Source: Triplophysa rosa
Taxonomy: Eukaryota > Chordata > Actinopteri > Cypriniformes > Nemacheilidae
Reading direction: 5' to 3'
Length of the DNA: 64,000 nt
Assembly: GCF_024868665.1 (NCBI RefSeq)
Contig: NC_079891.1
Location: 36,138,286-36,202,285, forward strand
The position numbers were made by a program, and so were the translations under genes. The notes under the pieces are model-generated. The model was not told the origin of the DNA and did not search any database. It was given only the letters and a program-made list of their open reading frames with translations. Below, piece after piece: positions 10,657 to 22,117 of this stretch (position 1 is its first letter; each line of letters starts with the position of its first letter).

Positions 10657-12558
10657 TCCAGTGAAAGACACACGAGAGGCGGGTCAGTTTTTCTGTGAGC
10701 GGGCCGGACTCCTTCAGGTGCTGACAGCGGTGGTGGGTGGGGCAGGAGGGGCGGGGTTTGGGAGCCGGGTCAGGCACGATGAAGCAGCCGCGTTTGTGCC
10801 ACTGCATGTCCCGTACCTGCCGGACGGACTGCAGCTGCGGTTCTGTGGCGCCCCAGTCGTTCCAGTGTTTAAATTCACCGTGTTCAAAGACGAACTGCCG
10901 CCCGCGATAACCAGGGTACATGTAGCCCACCCATCTGAAACAACACAACCCATCGCTGTTTACTCCTCAGACGAATGAAATCATGAGTCACACGCGGGTT
11001 TACATTTCTGTTTTCGGTTTAGAAAGCGCTACACAAACGTAAACGTATATAACACTCTGATTAGAATCCTTGAATAATAACCTATGTTCTATAATACAGT
11101 GTTTTGTTACGATGATTTCACTATAAACTAACGCACCATATGTGCATTTCTATGAAGGGAAAGAAAGCAAAAGTCCATTCCGATTGAATGTTGACTTTAA
11201 CCGACTGTGTGGATTTTCAATCAAAGATCAGATTAAAGAAGAAGGATTGCATCAAACTCACGTTCTATTGACAGCTTTAGCGCTGGCCACACGGTCCTGA
11301 AATCCATGAACCCACAGACTGGGAATATCGTCGTCCACGATTTCCATCTTTCTCCCAGCGAAGCTGCAGTTCTCAAACAGATGAAGCTTATGATCCGCGC
11401 TGTCCTGACAGGAGACACAAAACTTAGTGAACACTGACAACACGCGGGACTTCAGAAAGCGTCGGCACTGGTGATGCTTGTCTAACCACTTTCAGAGGTC
11501 TGACGGACAGAAAACAGCAGCTGTTCTGACTGTTAGTCCAGCTGCTCCAGCGCGGATATTCTCCTTTCTCCAGAACAAACTGCTCTCCTGCCAACCCTTT
11601 CTGCTCGAACGCCACCCATCTGCGCTTCCAAAGGTTGAAAGCAGTGATGATGTCATGTTATCAGACGAATCAGCCCTTTCATTGTACAGAAGATGAAGGC
11701 AGTCAGTCAAATAAATAAATAAAGTACTCACGGTCCAGACTCCACCACAAGTGATCCGACCTTTTCCACATTCTTCTCAATCAGATCCTTACATTCGGCT
11801 GACAGCTCCACCTTTTTCCCACGGAAGTTCTCGAACTCGTACAGTGAGATCTGTTGGGCGGACACATTGGACCTCTGTAAATCCCTCTCACCTCTGCCTC
11901 ACGTCTCTAATATCGGACTCGAACAATATCCCATCTGGACCTCAAAAGATATTTACTGACCATTTCCTTTGCATCGACATTAGCACACTAGGTAGTGTTC
12001 ACTTGCTGTGTCTCAGGTTGCTCTAGTGTTTTATTCCACTATACTTTTACTACATGTCATCAGTTGTGTCATTTACAGTGTTGGGTGAGTTACTCTGAAA
12101 TGTAATGAATTACTAGTTACTAATGACACATTCAATATTACTGTACAAATTACTCTCTCCAACAAGTGTTTCATTACTGATTACTAATTACTTTCTATAT
12201 CCTACATCAACCTTGATGAGTTCAGTGATTCAAGGATAGACATGAAACGACTCTTAATTCATTCAAATAAATCACATGAAACTACATAAAGTAGAATTAT
12301 TAACTAACCACAGTATTACAAATGTGAGAATTAAACATTAAAGCACGGATTATAAAGTTAGACTTTTTCAAGGGAAAAGTAATTCAATTACAGTAACTAA
12401 GTACACCCATCACTGCTCGTTTACGTCTGCGTTTGAGGTATTTCAGTTTGGGGGAATCTGAAACAGAGTTTGATGTGTGTGACCTTGTAAACGGCACCGG
12501 CTCCACCTTGACTCTTCTCAGCCATCTGCTGATCCGGAACTCCCTGCTGATCCGACAT
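10652..12558 (-). CDS. crybb1: Beta-B1 crystallin, complete
   Basis: Structural lens protein. The five coding exons (minus strand) are 12558-12484, 11850-11732, 11619-11487, 11404-11262 and 10934-10652. They join in phase to 753 nt, 250 residues, close to the mammalian beta-B1 length. Exon 2 gives a 25-residue Gln/Gly-rich N-terminal arm. The next four exons each encode one Greek-key motif, the classic beta/gamma-crystallin one-motif-per-exon layout: LYEFENFRG (near residue 28), [14 protein letters not shown] (66), [11 protein letters not shown] (about 116) and [11 protein letters not shown] (158). The conserved LEKGEYPRW and FKHWNDWG segments are present. The start ATG follows a short 5' exon joined by a GTAAAC donor at 12821. 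Residues 211-250 form an unusually long Pro- and Cys-containing C-terminal tail. The TAA stop overlaps an AATAAA. I am confident of the family and of the beta-B1 assignment; the exact fish paralogue (crybb1 or a crybb1-like copy) is open. Confidence 0.93.
12076..12415. mobile_element. MITE in crybb1 intron
   Basis: The left end CAGTGTTGGGTGAGTTACT and the right end GTACACCCATCACTG are imperfect inverted copies of the common fish element starting CAGTGTTGGG. The body has the usual ATTACTAGTTACT repeats. The target duplication is eroded (GTCATTTA against CTCGTTTA). It sits between the crybb1 exons ending at 12484 and starting at 11850. Confidence 0.65.
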
Positions 12559-12821
12559 CTCGGCCTGTCAATCACATCCCGGTTTTACATTCACTGTTCA
12601 TGTGACATTCAGGTCATTCAGTGTGCAGGTTCATCTCTGACGTTTCACCCAAAAGGATTAGATCTTAAAATGTAGAGCTCAAATTATATTTAATAACAGA
12701 AACCATAATGTTGCCTTTATTTCTTTAATACAAATGACCAGGGACATTTTGTATAAATTGTAAACTATTGAAGCATGCACCATAAAACTAATCAAATTCA
12801 AGTAGAGATGTTTGGGTTTAC

Positions 12822-12990
12822 CTGTATCTCCGTCCAGCACTTCTCACCCGCCACTCTCCTTCAGCGTGTGCCCGTTTGTGTGGAGATGTGGGTGTGCCGG
12901 GCGAGCGCAGGGACCCGGGGGGTATTTATGCTTTAAATCTGTCCACAGCAGCAGAAATGGGTTGGCAGAGGATTGCTGTTGAGACAGCAA
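12822..12990 (-). promoter_or_regulatory. crybb1: crybb1 promoter and non-coding first exon
   Basis: Reading the minus strand, a TATA-like CATAAATACC (12930-12921) lies about 30 bp before the likely start site near 12895. A non-coding exon runs to a GTAAAC donor at 12821, matching the small 5' exon known for beta-crystallin genes. About 45 bp upstream of the TATA-like box is TGCTGTTGAGACAGCA (12974-12989). This is an imperfect palindrome of two TGCTG half-sites, as bound by large MAF factors in lens promoters, but with wider spacing than a canonical MARE. The TATA and splice site are seen directly; the MAF role is inferred. Confidence 0.6.
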
Positions 12991-13241
12991 GTCTGTCGTT
13001 TGCATTTGTGTCCATCAGACTGCATCTCAATAGGCCGTGAGTTGGCAAGAGTCGCCCGCAGCCATCAGCCACTCCGCTGCCAGTGTGGGTACAGCGGGCA
13101 CCAGCAGAGAGAGAGAGAATGTTGAATGTTGTGTGTCACTCAACTCTCTCTCTCTGTCTAAAGTACTTTTATCGCATGATTGTATAGTGACATAACTATC
13201 AAGCATTAGACATAAAACATGTCATATCTCTCTCTCTCTCT

Positions 13242-14187
13242 CTCAAGGCATCCTGACTGAATATGACTTTTGGTAACACTTCAGTATAGGGGGCAATTCT
13301 CACTATTAACTAGTTGTTATTAGCATGCCTATTATTGGCATATTGGCTGTTTATTAGTTTGTTAATAAAGCACATATTCTGCACGACCATACTCTACATC
13401 CCTAATCCTACCCAATACCTAAACCTAACAACTACCTTACTAACTATTAATAAGCAACAAATTAAGAGTTTATTGGGGGAAAAGTCATAGTTAATGGTTT
13501 ATTAATAGCGAGAATTGCCCCCTATACTGAAGTGTGAGCTGACTTTCTTCTTGAAGAATAATGCAGTCGGTGTTATAATACCACAGATCATTTTCTTCAG
13601 AATGGGAGTGAATGGTGGGCAGTTTTCTGAAGCTCCAAAACGTGCCTCGATCAAAGAACTGCTGGACACGGCTCTGTGGTCTTAACAAAGGTCTTCTGAA
13701 GCCAATCCATGCGTTTGTTGAAGAGAAATGTCCATATGAGAGCGCTATTGACGTTAATGTCTAATTTGAACCTGAGGCTTGTTTTTCCAGCAGATGACGC
13801 AGGCGTGTTGTAAGTTCCAGTGACAAATGTGGCACTTTTCGTTTCGTTCCAGGATGCCGTCTCCTCTGGCAGGAGCTTTCGTCACCGTCATCTGCCGGAA
13901 AAAAGCCTCAGGTTCACATGCAGCTGAGGGATAACGGAAATTAGACATTAACGTCAATAGCGCTCTCATATGGACATTTCTCTTCAACAAACGCATGGAT
14001 TGGCTTCAGAAGACCTTTGTTAAGACCACAGAGCCGTGTCCAGCAGTTCTTTGATCGAGGCACGTTTTGGAGCTTCAGAAAACTGCCCACCATTCACTCC
14101 CATTCTGAAGAAAATGATCTGTGGTATTATAACTCCGACTGCATTATTCTTCAAGAAGAAATCCATATTCAGTCAGGGCGCCTTGAG
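13242..14187. mobile_element. Long palindromic (foldback) element
   Basis: The two halves are reverse complements across almost the whole length. For example, the block around 13620-13690 reappears inverted at 14017-14090, and CTGACTGAATAT at 13251 pairs with ATATTCAGTCAG at 14165. The centre lies near 13.85 kb. The two identical hypothetical peptides that can be read from the arms are a consequence of the palindrome. The left arm is broken by the MITE at 13271-13539. Confidence 0.8.
13271..13539. mobile_element. MITE inserted in the palindrome
   Basis: The ends are perfect inverted copies over 26 bases (starting ACACTTCAGTATAGGGGGC). A TGACTTT duplication flanks the element at 13264-13270 and 13540-13546. 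Removing the element and one duplication restores the left arm so that it matches the right arm (inverted copy at 14145-14166) with two substitutions. That fixes both the boundaries and the order of insertion. Confidence 0.85.
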
Positions 14188-15430
14188 GGCGAGAAAAACA
14201 TGAGGAAATATCCCTTTATGCTGCTCCAGATATTCGTCTCACAGCTGATGGCTTTTGAAGATTTCATTTTTAAATGAAGGATTTAATTATCAAGTTAATG
14301 ATTGAAAATGTAATATATAAATAAATCACTTTTTGTAATCTACAAGTAAATATACATGTTAGAAATGTTATGTTACTAAATATGTTGTGTGATGTAACCC
14401 TTAAACAAGAACCTTTTTCACTTGAACTGAACAACAAATTTGTCAGTTGATCAAGTGATGTTTCAGTTCTGTTCTGATGCCGTCGTGTGTTTATATTGAT
14501 CTCGTAACAGAACAGTACAAATGTTCTCTCATCACATTCAGCCGTTATATCACAAGCTCATCTGATCATTATTAAACAAATGAATATAATTCCACTTCAT
14601 TCGAACCGTTTCTTCTTTATTAAAGTGTGATTTATCTGAACATTTCTGATGTAAACAAGTTTTTTTTCTGTAATAAACATTCATATTCAAGTGTTCAATA
14701 GAACTGAAAAACTCTACGAGCAAATGTGTGGAGCCTGAACACATCTGTACAGATATTATGTTTCATAAAGATCCATGAACACAATTCATTTACAACTAAA
14801 GTCCCGTTTCCCAGCGGTAAACAACTTCTCCTCGAATGAAGAGCAGTGATTTACAAAATCTAAACACTCACAAGTGACTGACGGCAAACTGACACACAAT
14901 GAAACAAAACTGTGATTTGTTTGTGTAAATGATGATCGACAGGATCCAATGACAGTAAACAAATAAACAAAACAAATGATATTTATCCATGTGTTTTCTG
15001 CTGAGAACTGAACAGAATGAGATCAGAAGATTGAAGATCCGTCCCTGTCAGCGTGGGTTTCTTTCTGTTGTGTGTCGTTTTTGTGCTTAAAAACTGATGA
15101 TTGCAGAATGCCAGATTAGGATCAGACTCTGTGTGGTTTATTTTGTACATACATTCAGATATCTATCAAAATAAAGACTCCAGATGAAGTAAAGGCACCA
15201 GTGGTTTGACTCGTGTAAAGTGCAGTATTGCATTGAGCTGTTCTGAGATCAGTTGGCGCTCATCTGATCGCTGATGGACATACGGGAGATTAGGTCTCTG
15301 CGTTCATCGTGTGTCATGTGTAATCTGTTCCCTCACGCATCCTCTCAGCATCACGTCTGCAAGTGAATCACAGCAGCGTTAAATACGGGCAAACTTTCAT
15401 CGGTTCATCTGGAGATGTGTGACAGGTGCA
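14188..15430. other. Intergenic, no gene seen
   Basis: AT-rich unique-looking sequence lies between the palindrome and the 3' end of the KIAA1671 homologue. I see no supported reading frame, splice pattern or transposon end. Confidence 0.5.
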
Positions 15431-15615
15431 CTCTTTCTCAACCCAGCATTGGGTCAAAAACACAACCGTTGGGTTATAAAGTGACCCATGCTGGGTTATT
15501 GTCACTGGCGTGTTTTACTTTTAACCCATTGTTGAGCCAAATGTAAACCAGTTTAACCAGAGGAGCGAAGCATTGGTTCCCAAACCCACTACCCAGCGGT
15601 TTTTAAGAGTGTGTT
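15430..15615. repeat. Fish dispersed repeat with inverted GGGTT motifs
   Basis: The segment contains alternating CAACCCAGCATTGGGTC, CCGTTGGGTTAT, CATGCTGGGTTATTG and TTAACCCATTGTTG blocks. These are imperfect palindromes typical of a widespread fish repeat; a weaker copy is at about 3830-3940. Confidence 0.6.
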
Positions 15616-15668
15616 TCTGTAACCCCTGATGGAGATGAATGAGATTCACTGGCTGGACTCTAAAATTA

Positions 15669-15745
15669 AACTATTTACATTTACATGTATTCATTTGGCA
15701 GACGCTTTTATCCACAGCGACTTACAAGTAGGAGAACATATAAAC
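15669..15745 (+). repeat. Conserved fish SINE-tail motif
   Basis: Contains CATTTGGCAGACGCTTTTAT followed by CCACAGCGACTTACAAGTA, the conserved block shared by many fish SINE and LINE tails. Related pieces occur at 21603-21640, 30282-30322, 40566-40612, 45700-45755 and 58608-58655. Confidence 0.7.
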
Positions 15746-16012
15746 ATTTTGTCAACTCGCTAAACAGTACCGTTAGTTTACAAACGTAGATACAGAAAAT
15801 CGTATGTTTGATTGATATTTGCAACGTGTTTGTATAAAAGATCTATATTTAAAATGTGTTCTGTGTAAGAAAGAAAGTCATACAGGTTTGAAATGACAAG
15901 AGGGGCGGATGATGACAGAAGGGAGTCAACTGTTACTTTAAATCAAGAGACCCACTGCAGATGTGACTCGTGTCTCTGAGCTTGTTTCAGTGCACACATG
16001 TGTGTGTGTTTC

Positions 16013-17012
16013 GTTATGTGTGTGTGTGTGTACTTGTACATCTATATTTGTGAGGACCGGTTTGAGGTGTAGACCAGCGGTGTGAGGACAAGGAGAGTAA
16101 AGTGAGGTAGGGCTGTCACGATTATTAAATAATCGTCTCATCGCGATTGTTTGACCTCATCGCGATGGTTTCAGATCATCGCAATTATCGCAAATCTCTA
16201 TAGAAGACACTAGGGGGAGCTGTAGTGCATCTGCATATTGCATATTTTAGTGTATATATTGTTACTAAAGCATGGTAATACTTGTAAAATGTACCACCAC
16301 AACACAATCACTTAAAAAAAAAAAAAACATATACAAATTACCTGCAGTACAATTTAATATTATTTAAGCAAATCTCAGTGTGAAAACCAGTCTACCAAAA
16401 TTTCATTAACACACAAGTAAAATTTTACTGTAGTCTTGCAAGTGAGAAAAAATTTGAAATCAAATTTTAATGGTGGCTTCAATTCACACCTGATCAATTT
16501 ACTTCATTTACAAGTATTTGGTGGTTGTATTATTGACAGGTAAAAGCCTAAACCTTAAATATATGATGACCCAATTTTTTCCGATGTATTTCCAAGAAAA
16601 AAACATAGTCTTGTATTCAGAACAATATGGTCGTTTCAATCGCTGAATCAAAAATGAATGAGAATTAAATGTCAAAGCTCAAAAACAGACAATTAATCGT
16701 CATAATCGCCAAAGCCCTAAAACAGACAATTAATCGCCATAATCGCAATGATTTATTAGACAATTAATCGTCAATCAAATTTCATAATCGTGACAGCCCT
16801 AAAGTGAGGACATTTTGGCTGGTCCTCACTTCCAGAGACCCCTTTAAAGGGCTGTTTGAGGGTGAAGACTTGGTTTTAGGGTTTAGGTTATAATTAGGTT
16901 TAGGGTCAGGGTTAGGGTCAGGCATGTAGTTCTGATGGGTAGGGGAACGGGCTAGAGATTGCATTGCGTCAATGTATGTCCTCATAAAGATAGCTGCGCA
17001 AACATGTGTGTG
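16013..17012 (-). repeat. CA-linked repeat family 2, interrupted copy
   Basis: Bounded by GT repeats, this reads on the minus strand like the uninterrupted copy at 37190-37445 (cytosine-rich CCTGACCCTAACCC blocks). It is split in two by the hAT insertion at 16108-16801. Confidence 0.85.
16108..16801. mobile_element. hAT insertion with intact target duplication
   Basis: The ends TAGGGCTGTCACGATTA and TAATCGTGACAGCCCTA are perfect inverted copies. The 8-bp duplication AAGTGAGG is at 16100-16107 and 16802-16809. The related repeat at 37190-37445 shows the empty site (AAGTTAGG, read on the minus strand at 37382-37375). No transposase frame is present. Confidence 0.93.
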
Positions 17013-17122
17013 TGTGTGTGTCGCCCTCCACTGGACATGAAAGGCACATCATGTAAATGAGGACATTTGTCTAATAAACATGAGAAACTCTTATTGATGA
17101 GTGTGAGAGTCTCACCTGAGCT

Positions 17123-19474
17123 TCATGCATCACTCTCAGGACGACTCAAACGCTTCTTAGATTTGAGCTCACGGAGCCATGAAGGTGAAGAGCCAGAGCT
17201 ACAGATTCACAATCACAATCATTCAGAATCATCTATCAAACATCTCTGATTCATCGCATGTCCACACCAGCAGTTATCAGATAACTTCAGACTGAACGCA
17301 CCCAGTGTCTCTGCTGTTGACAGGGGGCAGGACTCGAGGGCCGAGGGTGGGCGTGCGAGGAGAACGAGCAGACACCGCGGGCGCAGTCCGTCCTTCTGTA
17401 ACGTCTGTCTCCATCCGTCCACTTCTCCTCTTCAGCTGTGCCTGAGACAAACATCAAACCAACATGAATCCACACATATCAATCTATAAGAGAACGTTTT
17501 GTCTTTGTTAAAGTCACCATGAAATCAAACAGGACAATTCTAGGTGTTTTACACAGCGTTGCAGTGATTATTATAAATGATTTATCTGTGCACACCATTG
17601 TTTTTTCAAAATTCAATTGCACTTGTAATCTTTAAAGGTGTCACGAATTCATTAAGACCTCAATTTTAAGCCGAGCTTTGTTATATAAGAGGGAATCGTA
17701 AGTGTCAGAACTGAAGTCGTCCTTGTTACTGAGATGACAACTGTTATCGACGCCAGGCTCAGCGAACGCCAGGTCCTGGAATGCACCTATCATGAACACA
17801 GAAGAATATCAACGACTACTTCTCTAGCCCCGCCATAGAGCGAGCAAGCAATAAACATGCAGTTAAAGATCGCAAAATATTGTGCAGTGCCTGGTTGTGG
17901 TTATCCCGCTGCATAACCTTCCTTCGGATTCCCACATTAGGAATGCGTGGTTGAAGTTTATTTTTGAAGACGTTCCAGCTCACATGGGGAAAACTTTGAG
18001 CGTTTGTTCACTTCATTTCACAGCGGATTCCTTTGTGAACAAGGCACAGGTCGACGCTGGATTTGTGGAGAGACTAAAATGAAAAAGCAGTGCTGTGCCG
18101 TCAATATTGGATCCGACAGGAATGGCGCAGCAATCTTATGTGAGTAAAACATATTTGTACTATGCGTCACTATTGCTTTGTTAGAGATCGCTTGATATGT
18201 CCTGATAATGTGTAACCTAACGTTACGTGTCTAACCAAATTCACAGAAGGCTCCAACTAAGTTTACTATGCAAACTGCTATCCAATCATAGCAGTGGGCG
18301 TTTACTTCCAAGTCTTCAATGCGGCAACCGAGCGTTTGTCGAGCCAGCCTCCAAACCCGGGTAGAAAATAGCGTATTACTTACTGATTTTGAATGTAAAA
18401 ACCACGCGAACATCATAAGTAGACCTCATACAACAGTATACAACAATAAAAAAGCCCAGTTCATCACACCTTTAATCAAAAACGTTAAGCTCCTCCCCCT
18501 CTCAACAACAACTCTTCACCACATGACGTGAGCAACAAAAAAGAGGTAGGACTATACTCACTGTCCAATGGCCAGGCATTTTTAGCCCTCCCCTCCAGGC
18601 CCAACTTACAACAAACCAATCAAGAAGGGAAGGGCAAAATTAAAGCCCCGCCCTACATTTTTTTCTCATTTCAGAAGCCGTTTCACTCGGATACACATCA
18701 CGATACGGAAAAGAAGTCAATCGCAACTTCCATCTCATTGTGACTAAGTTCAAATATTCCCTGTGGCCATAAAAATTCTGAATCACGAGATATAAAGTCA
18801 CTGATCTTTAGAGTCATGTCAATGGAGACGTCTCAACATATGGCAGTAACACCGATCTTTACCATGAGAGCTGATTGGTCCATTCCAGGAAACACAGGAA
18901 CTCTCTTTGGTTGGCTGGGGGCTGGAGGGGGCGTGGCATATTTGGATGACTCCTCCTCTGATTCAGAGTTCTGAGCTTTAGCAGCGTCTGTAACACACAG
19001 AGGTTTAATCAGTGATGTGTACTACTGTACGACACACACGTGATACAGCATGACTGTACTGACCCGTGGAGTCACAGAACCTCCAGTCTGGATTTGATCC
19101 CTCTGTGAGAGCAGGCAGAGCGGCTCTCTGACGGACCGCACGGGACGGTCTCGATCGCTTAATGCTGCGTTTCTTCCCCAGATCAGCTTTCGCCCGAAAG
19201 ACACTCGAGTCCAGAAGAGGAGCTGACGCCTACACACAATAATATCATCCAATGTGACATAATGCTTGTGTTTGAAAGACGTTTTGAATGGTTGTGATGA
19301 TACAGACGTGTGTGTGTTGTGAAAGCACCTTAGGAAAGAGCAGTGGTTCGGGTGCGTCTGATTCGATGGATGGTTTTCGTTGCTTCTCCTGTGACGTCAG
19401 TCTTTGTAAAAGCTGATTGACTTTATTATCTGCACCACCACTAAACAACACGAGAAAGAGAGAGATGAGAGAGA

Positions 19475-19525
<51 letters not shown>

Positions 19526-22075
19526 GAGAGAGAGAGCACACATCACTGTTTAATACTGAACATGACCAGCAGGAGTCAGTCTGTGCTAATCTAAACATCA
19601 CACATTCAGCGCTGTGTTTACTGAAATATACAAGAAGACTTCAGTTTCATTTCTGCATGTATTGTGTCCACTTTAGTCCAGTGTGTGTTGAATATCAACA
19701 GAAACAAACTCAGAATCACATAAATTCACCCAACAGTAACGAGACAGACATATATTTCAAACTAGATTTTCTAAATAAACTGTGAGTGATGCTTTCGTGG
19801 CAAACCACGGAACTCGGCACAAGGGTGATGACACTTTAAGTACTAATGAATCTAACCAACCCCCATGAGTCTAAGATGTTCTGATACAGAGTTATAGGTC
19901 TTGCTAAACGGTTGCTAGGCTAATGTGTTTGGTTGCTATGGGCATGGCTTGGCATCTGCACTTGATAATACTCCAACCTATGAGTGAAACAAACTAACCC
20001 CTGTGTCTCTACGATGTTCTGATGCAGAGATATAGGTATTGCTAAATGGTTGCTAGGCTAACCTGTTTGGTTGCTATGGGCGTGGCTTGGCATCTGTACT
20101 TGATAATACTCTTAACCTATGAGTGAAACAAACTAACCCCCGTGTCTCTATGATGTTCTTATGCAGAGATATAGGCGTTGCTAAATGGTTGCTAGGCTAA
20201 CCTGTTTGGTTGCTATGGGCGTGGCTTTGCATCTGCCAACAGATGATGCTCTAAGCTATGAGTGTAACGAACCAACCCCCGTGCCTCTACGATGTCGTGA
20301 TGCAGAGATATAGGTATTGCTAAATGGTTGCTAGGCTAACCTGTTTTGTTGCTATGGGCGTGGCTTCGTAGCTTAATGAACTTCCTGGGCCACTGATTGG
20401 TTGCCTGAGTAAAATGAGCCCACCCCTTTGTTTCTACGACACTGTGTTCCAAAGATATCCACCTGGACTTTTTATAATGGGAGTCTATGGGAACGGTTGC
20501 TAGGTTGCTGTAAATGGTTGCTATGGGCGTGGCTTAATAACTTCATAATGATCATGTCACATTGATTGGTAGCCCGAGTAAAATGAGCCCACCCCCTTGT
20601 CTCTAAGTGGTTGTACTGCTAAGATATTCAACACGGGACGTTTTACACCTTATATGGGCATGCTTCCTGTCGATGGGAAATTTTGGGAGGCTCTTACACC
20701 CCAGGGGTACAACTTACACCCCATTGTGAGTGATGTTCTTATAGAGCCTGATTGCCTCTTCAAATCGTGTATTATTTTCATGTTTCTACGATATCCTCGC
20801 TCGGAGCTACGATCCCTCAAAGTTGGGCTCAATGTTAAAGGGGTCATATGGCGTGAACACGTGTTGTTCTGTGTCTTTGGTGTGTTATAAGTCGCTCATG
20901 CATGTATTAGACGTGTAAAACTGCAGAAATGAAAGTGTGGGAACAAAAGAGTCATTCTATGTAAAAGCAAACGCTCACCCAGACCTGCCTGAAACACCTC
21001 GTGTAGCCACACCCCCACAAATCTACGTAACTTCGTAACATGATTTGACTAAGACCGCCCAAATCTACACGTAGTTAAGGTGGGCGTACCTGTCAGTGCA
21101 ATTGAAGAGGAACCTGATGTTCCGAATATGGTCAGAGGCATTACATTTCCCTCACACGCTTGCAGTATTCCACCAATCACTACGCACTGGTGAACTGGCC
21201 AATCACAGCTTTTCAGAGAGGCGGAGCAAAGAGGAGATACAAACATGCACGGTGTGTGGAAAATACAGCGTTTTTAACCTTAAATCCTGTAGACACATTG
21301 CATTACATCTAAAACAACCCATAATATTCCTTTCAGCCGTGTCATATGAGCCCTTTAAGATTTGTCAGCAGCTGTATTTGTCAGTTAACTTTGATGTTGT
21401 GTTGTGTTGTTAAAGCTGTTTTGTGTTATAACACATCTCTTCCGTCAGCGCCTGACCGATCATCTCTTTTCCACTCGTTCTATATAGAAAATAAACTTGG
21501 CTCTGTACACTGTAGTAGGCTTTGTGAGACATGTTTTAATGCACTTCTGCTTTTTGTTTTCCTAATGTTGACCCAATTGTTTCCATTGTTTACTCAACTT
21601 GTAAGTCGCTTTGGTAAAAGCGTCTGCTAAATGACTAAATGGAAATGGAAATAAGTTGTTATATTGTAGTTATATTGTGTTATTCAAGCATCAAATGTAT
21701 TTAATATGTTTGTGGGAACAAAACTTTATATATACATATTAAAAATGAAAAACAACATCGATCTCAGTGGAGCATTAAACTACACAAAGCATCTGATTCT
21801 CAGATGTGTGCACAATATAATATATACACAAGACCAGTCATACAGTGTTTTATAACAACAAAAAACAGAAACAGCTGAAGAGTTTAAAACCATCTGATCA
21901 GACTTCTGTTGTTATTTAGTGTGATTGAGATTAAATCTGATCGTAAGTTATGGATTTTCTTACTCAACATCAGTGTTGTTGGATTCATGAGTGATTCTCG
22001 TCTCTGTGTGACGTTCATCTTCATCATCATCATCGTCGTCATCATCATCATCACAGTTCTTCAGTTCACCCTGTA

Positions 22076-22117
<42 letters not shown>

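Noticed and set aside
13491..14277. Two identical hypothetical proteins on opposite strands (MLRPQSRVQQFFDRG)
   Set aside because: They are the two arms of the palindromic element; the identity follows from the inverted repeat.
20597..20890. 97-codon plus-strand frame
   Set aside because: Spans the border of a tandem repeat and a TTAA element; no domain or splice support.
21964..22072. Asp-rich terminal exon ending at the in-frame TAA just after NTDVE
   Set aside because: The TAA arises from reading through a GTAAGA donor. Splicing there supplies exactly the two bases required by the next exon, so it is an internal exon.
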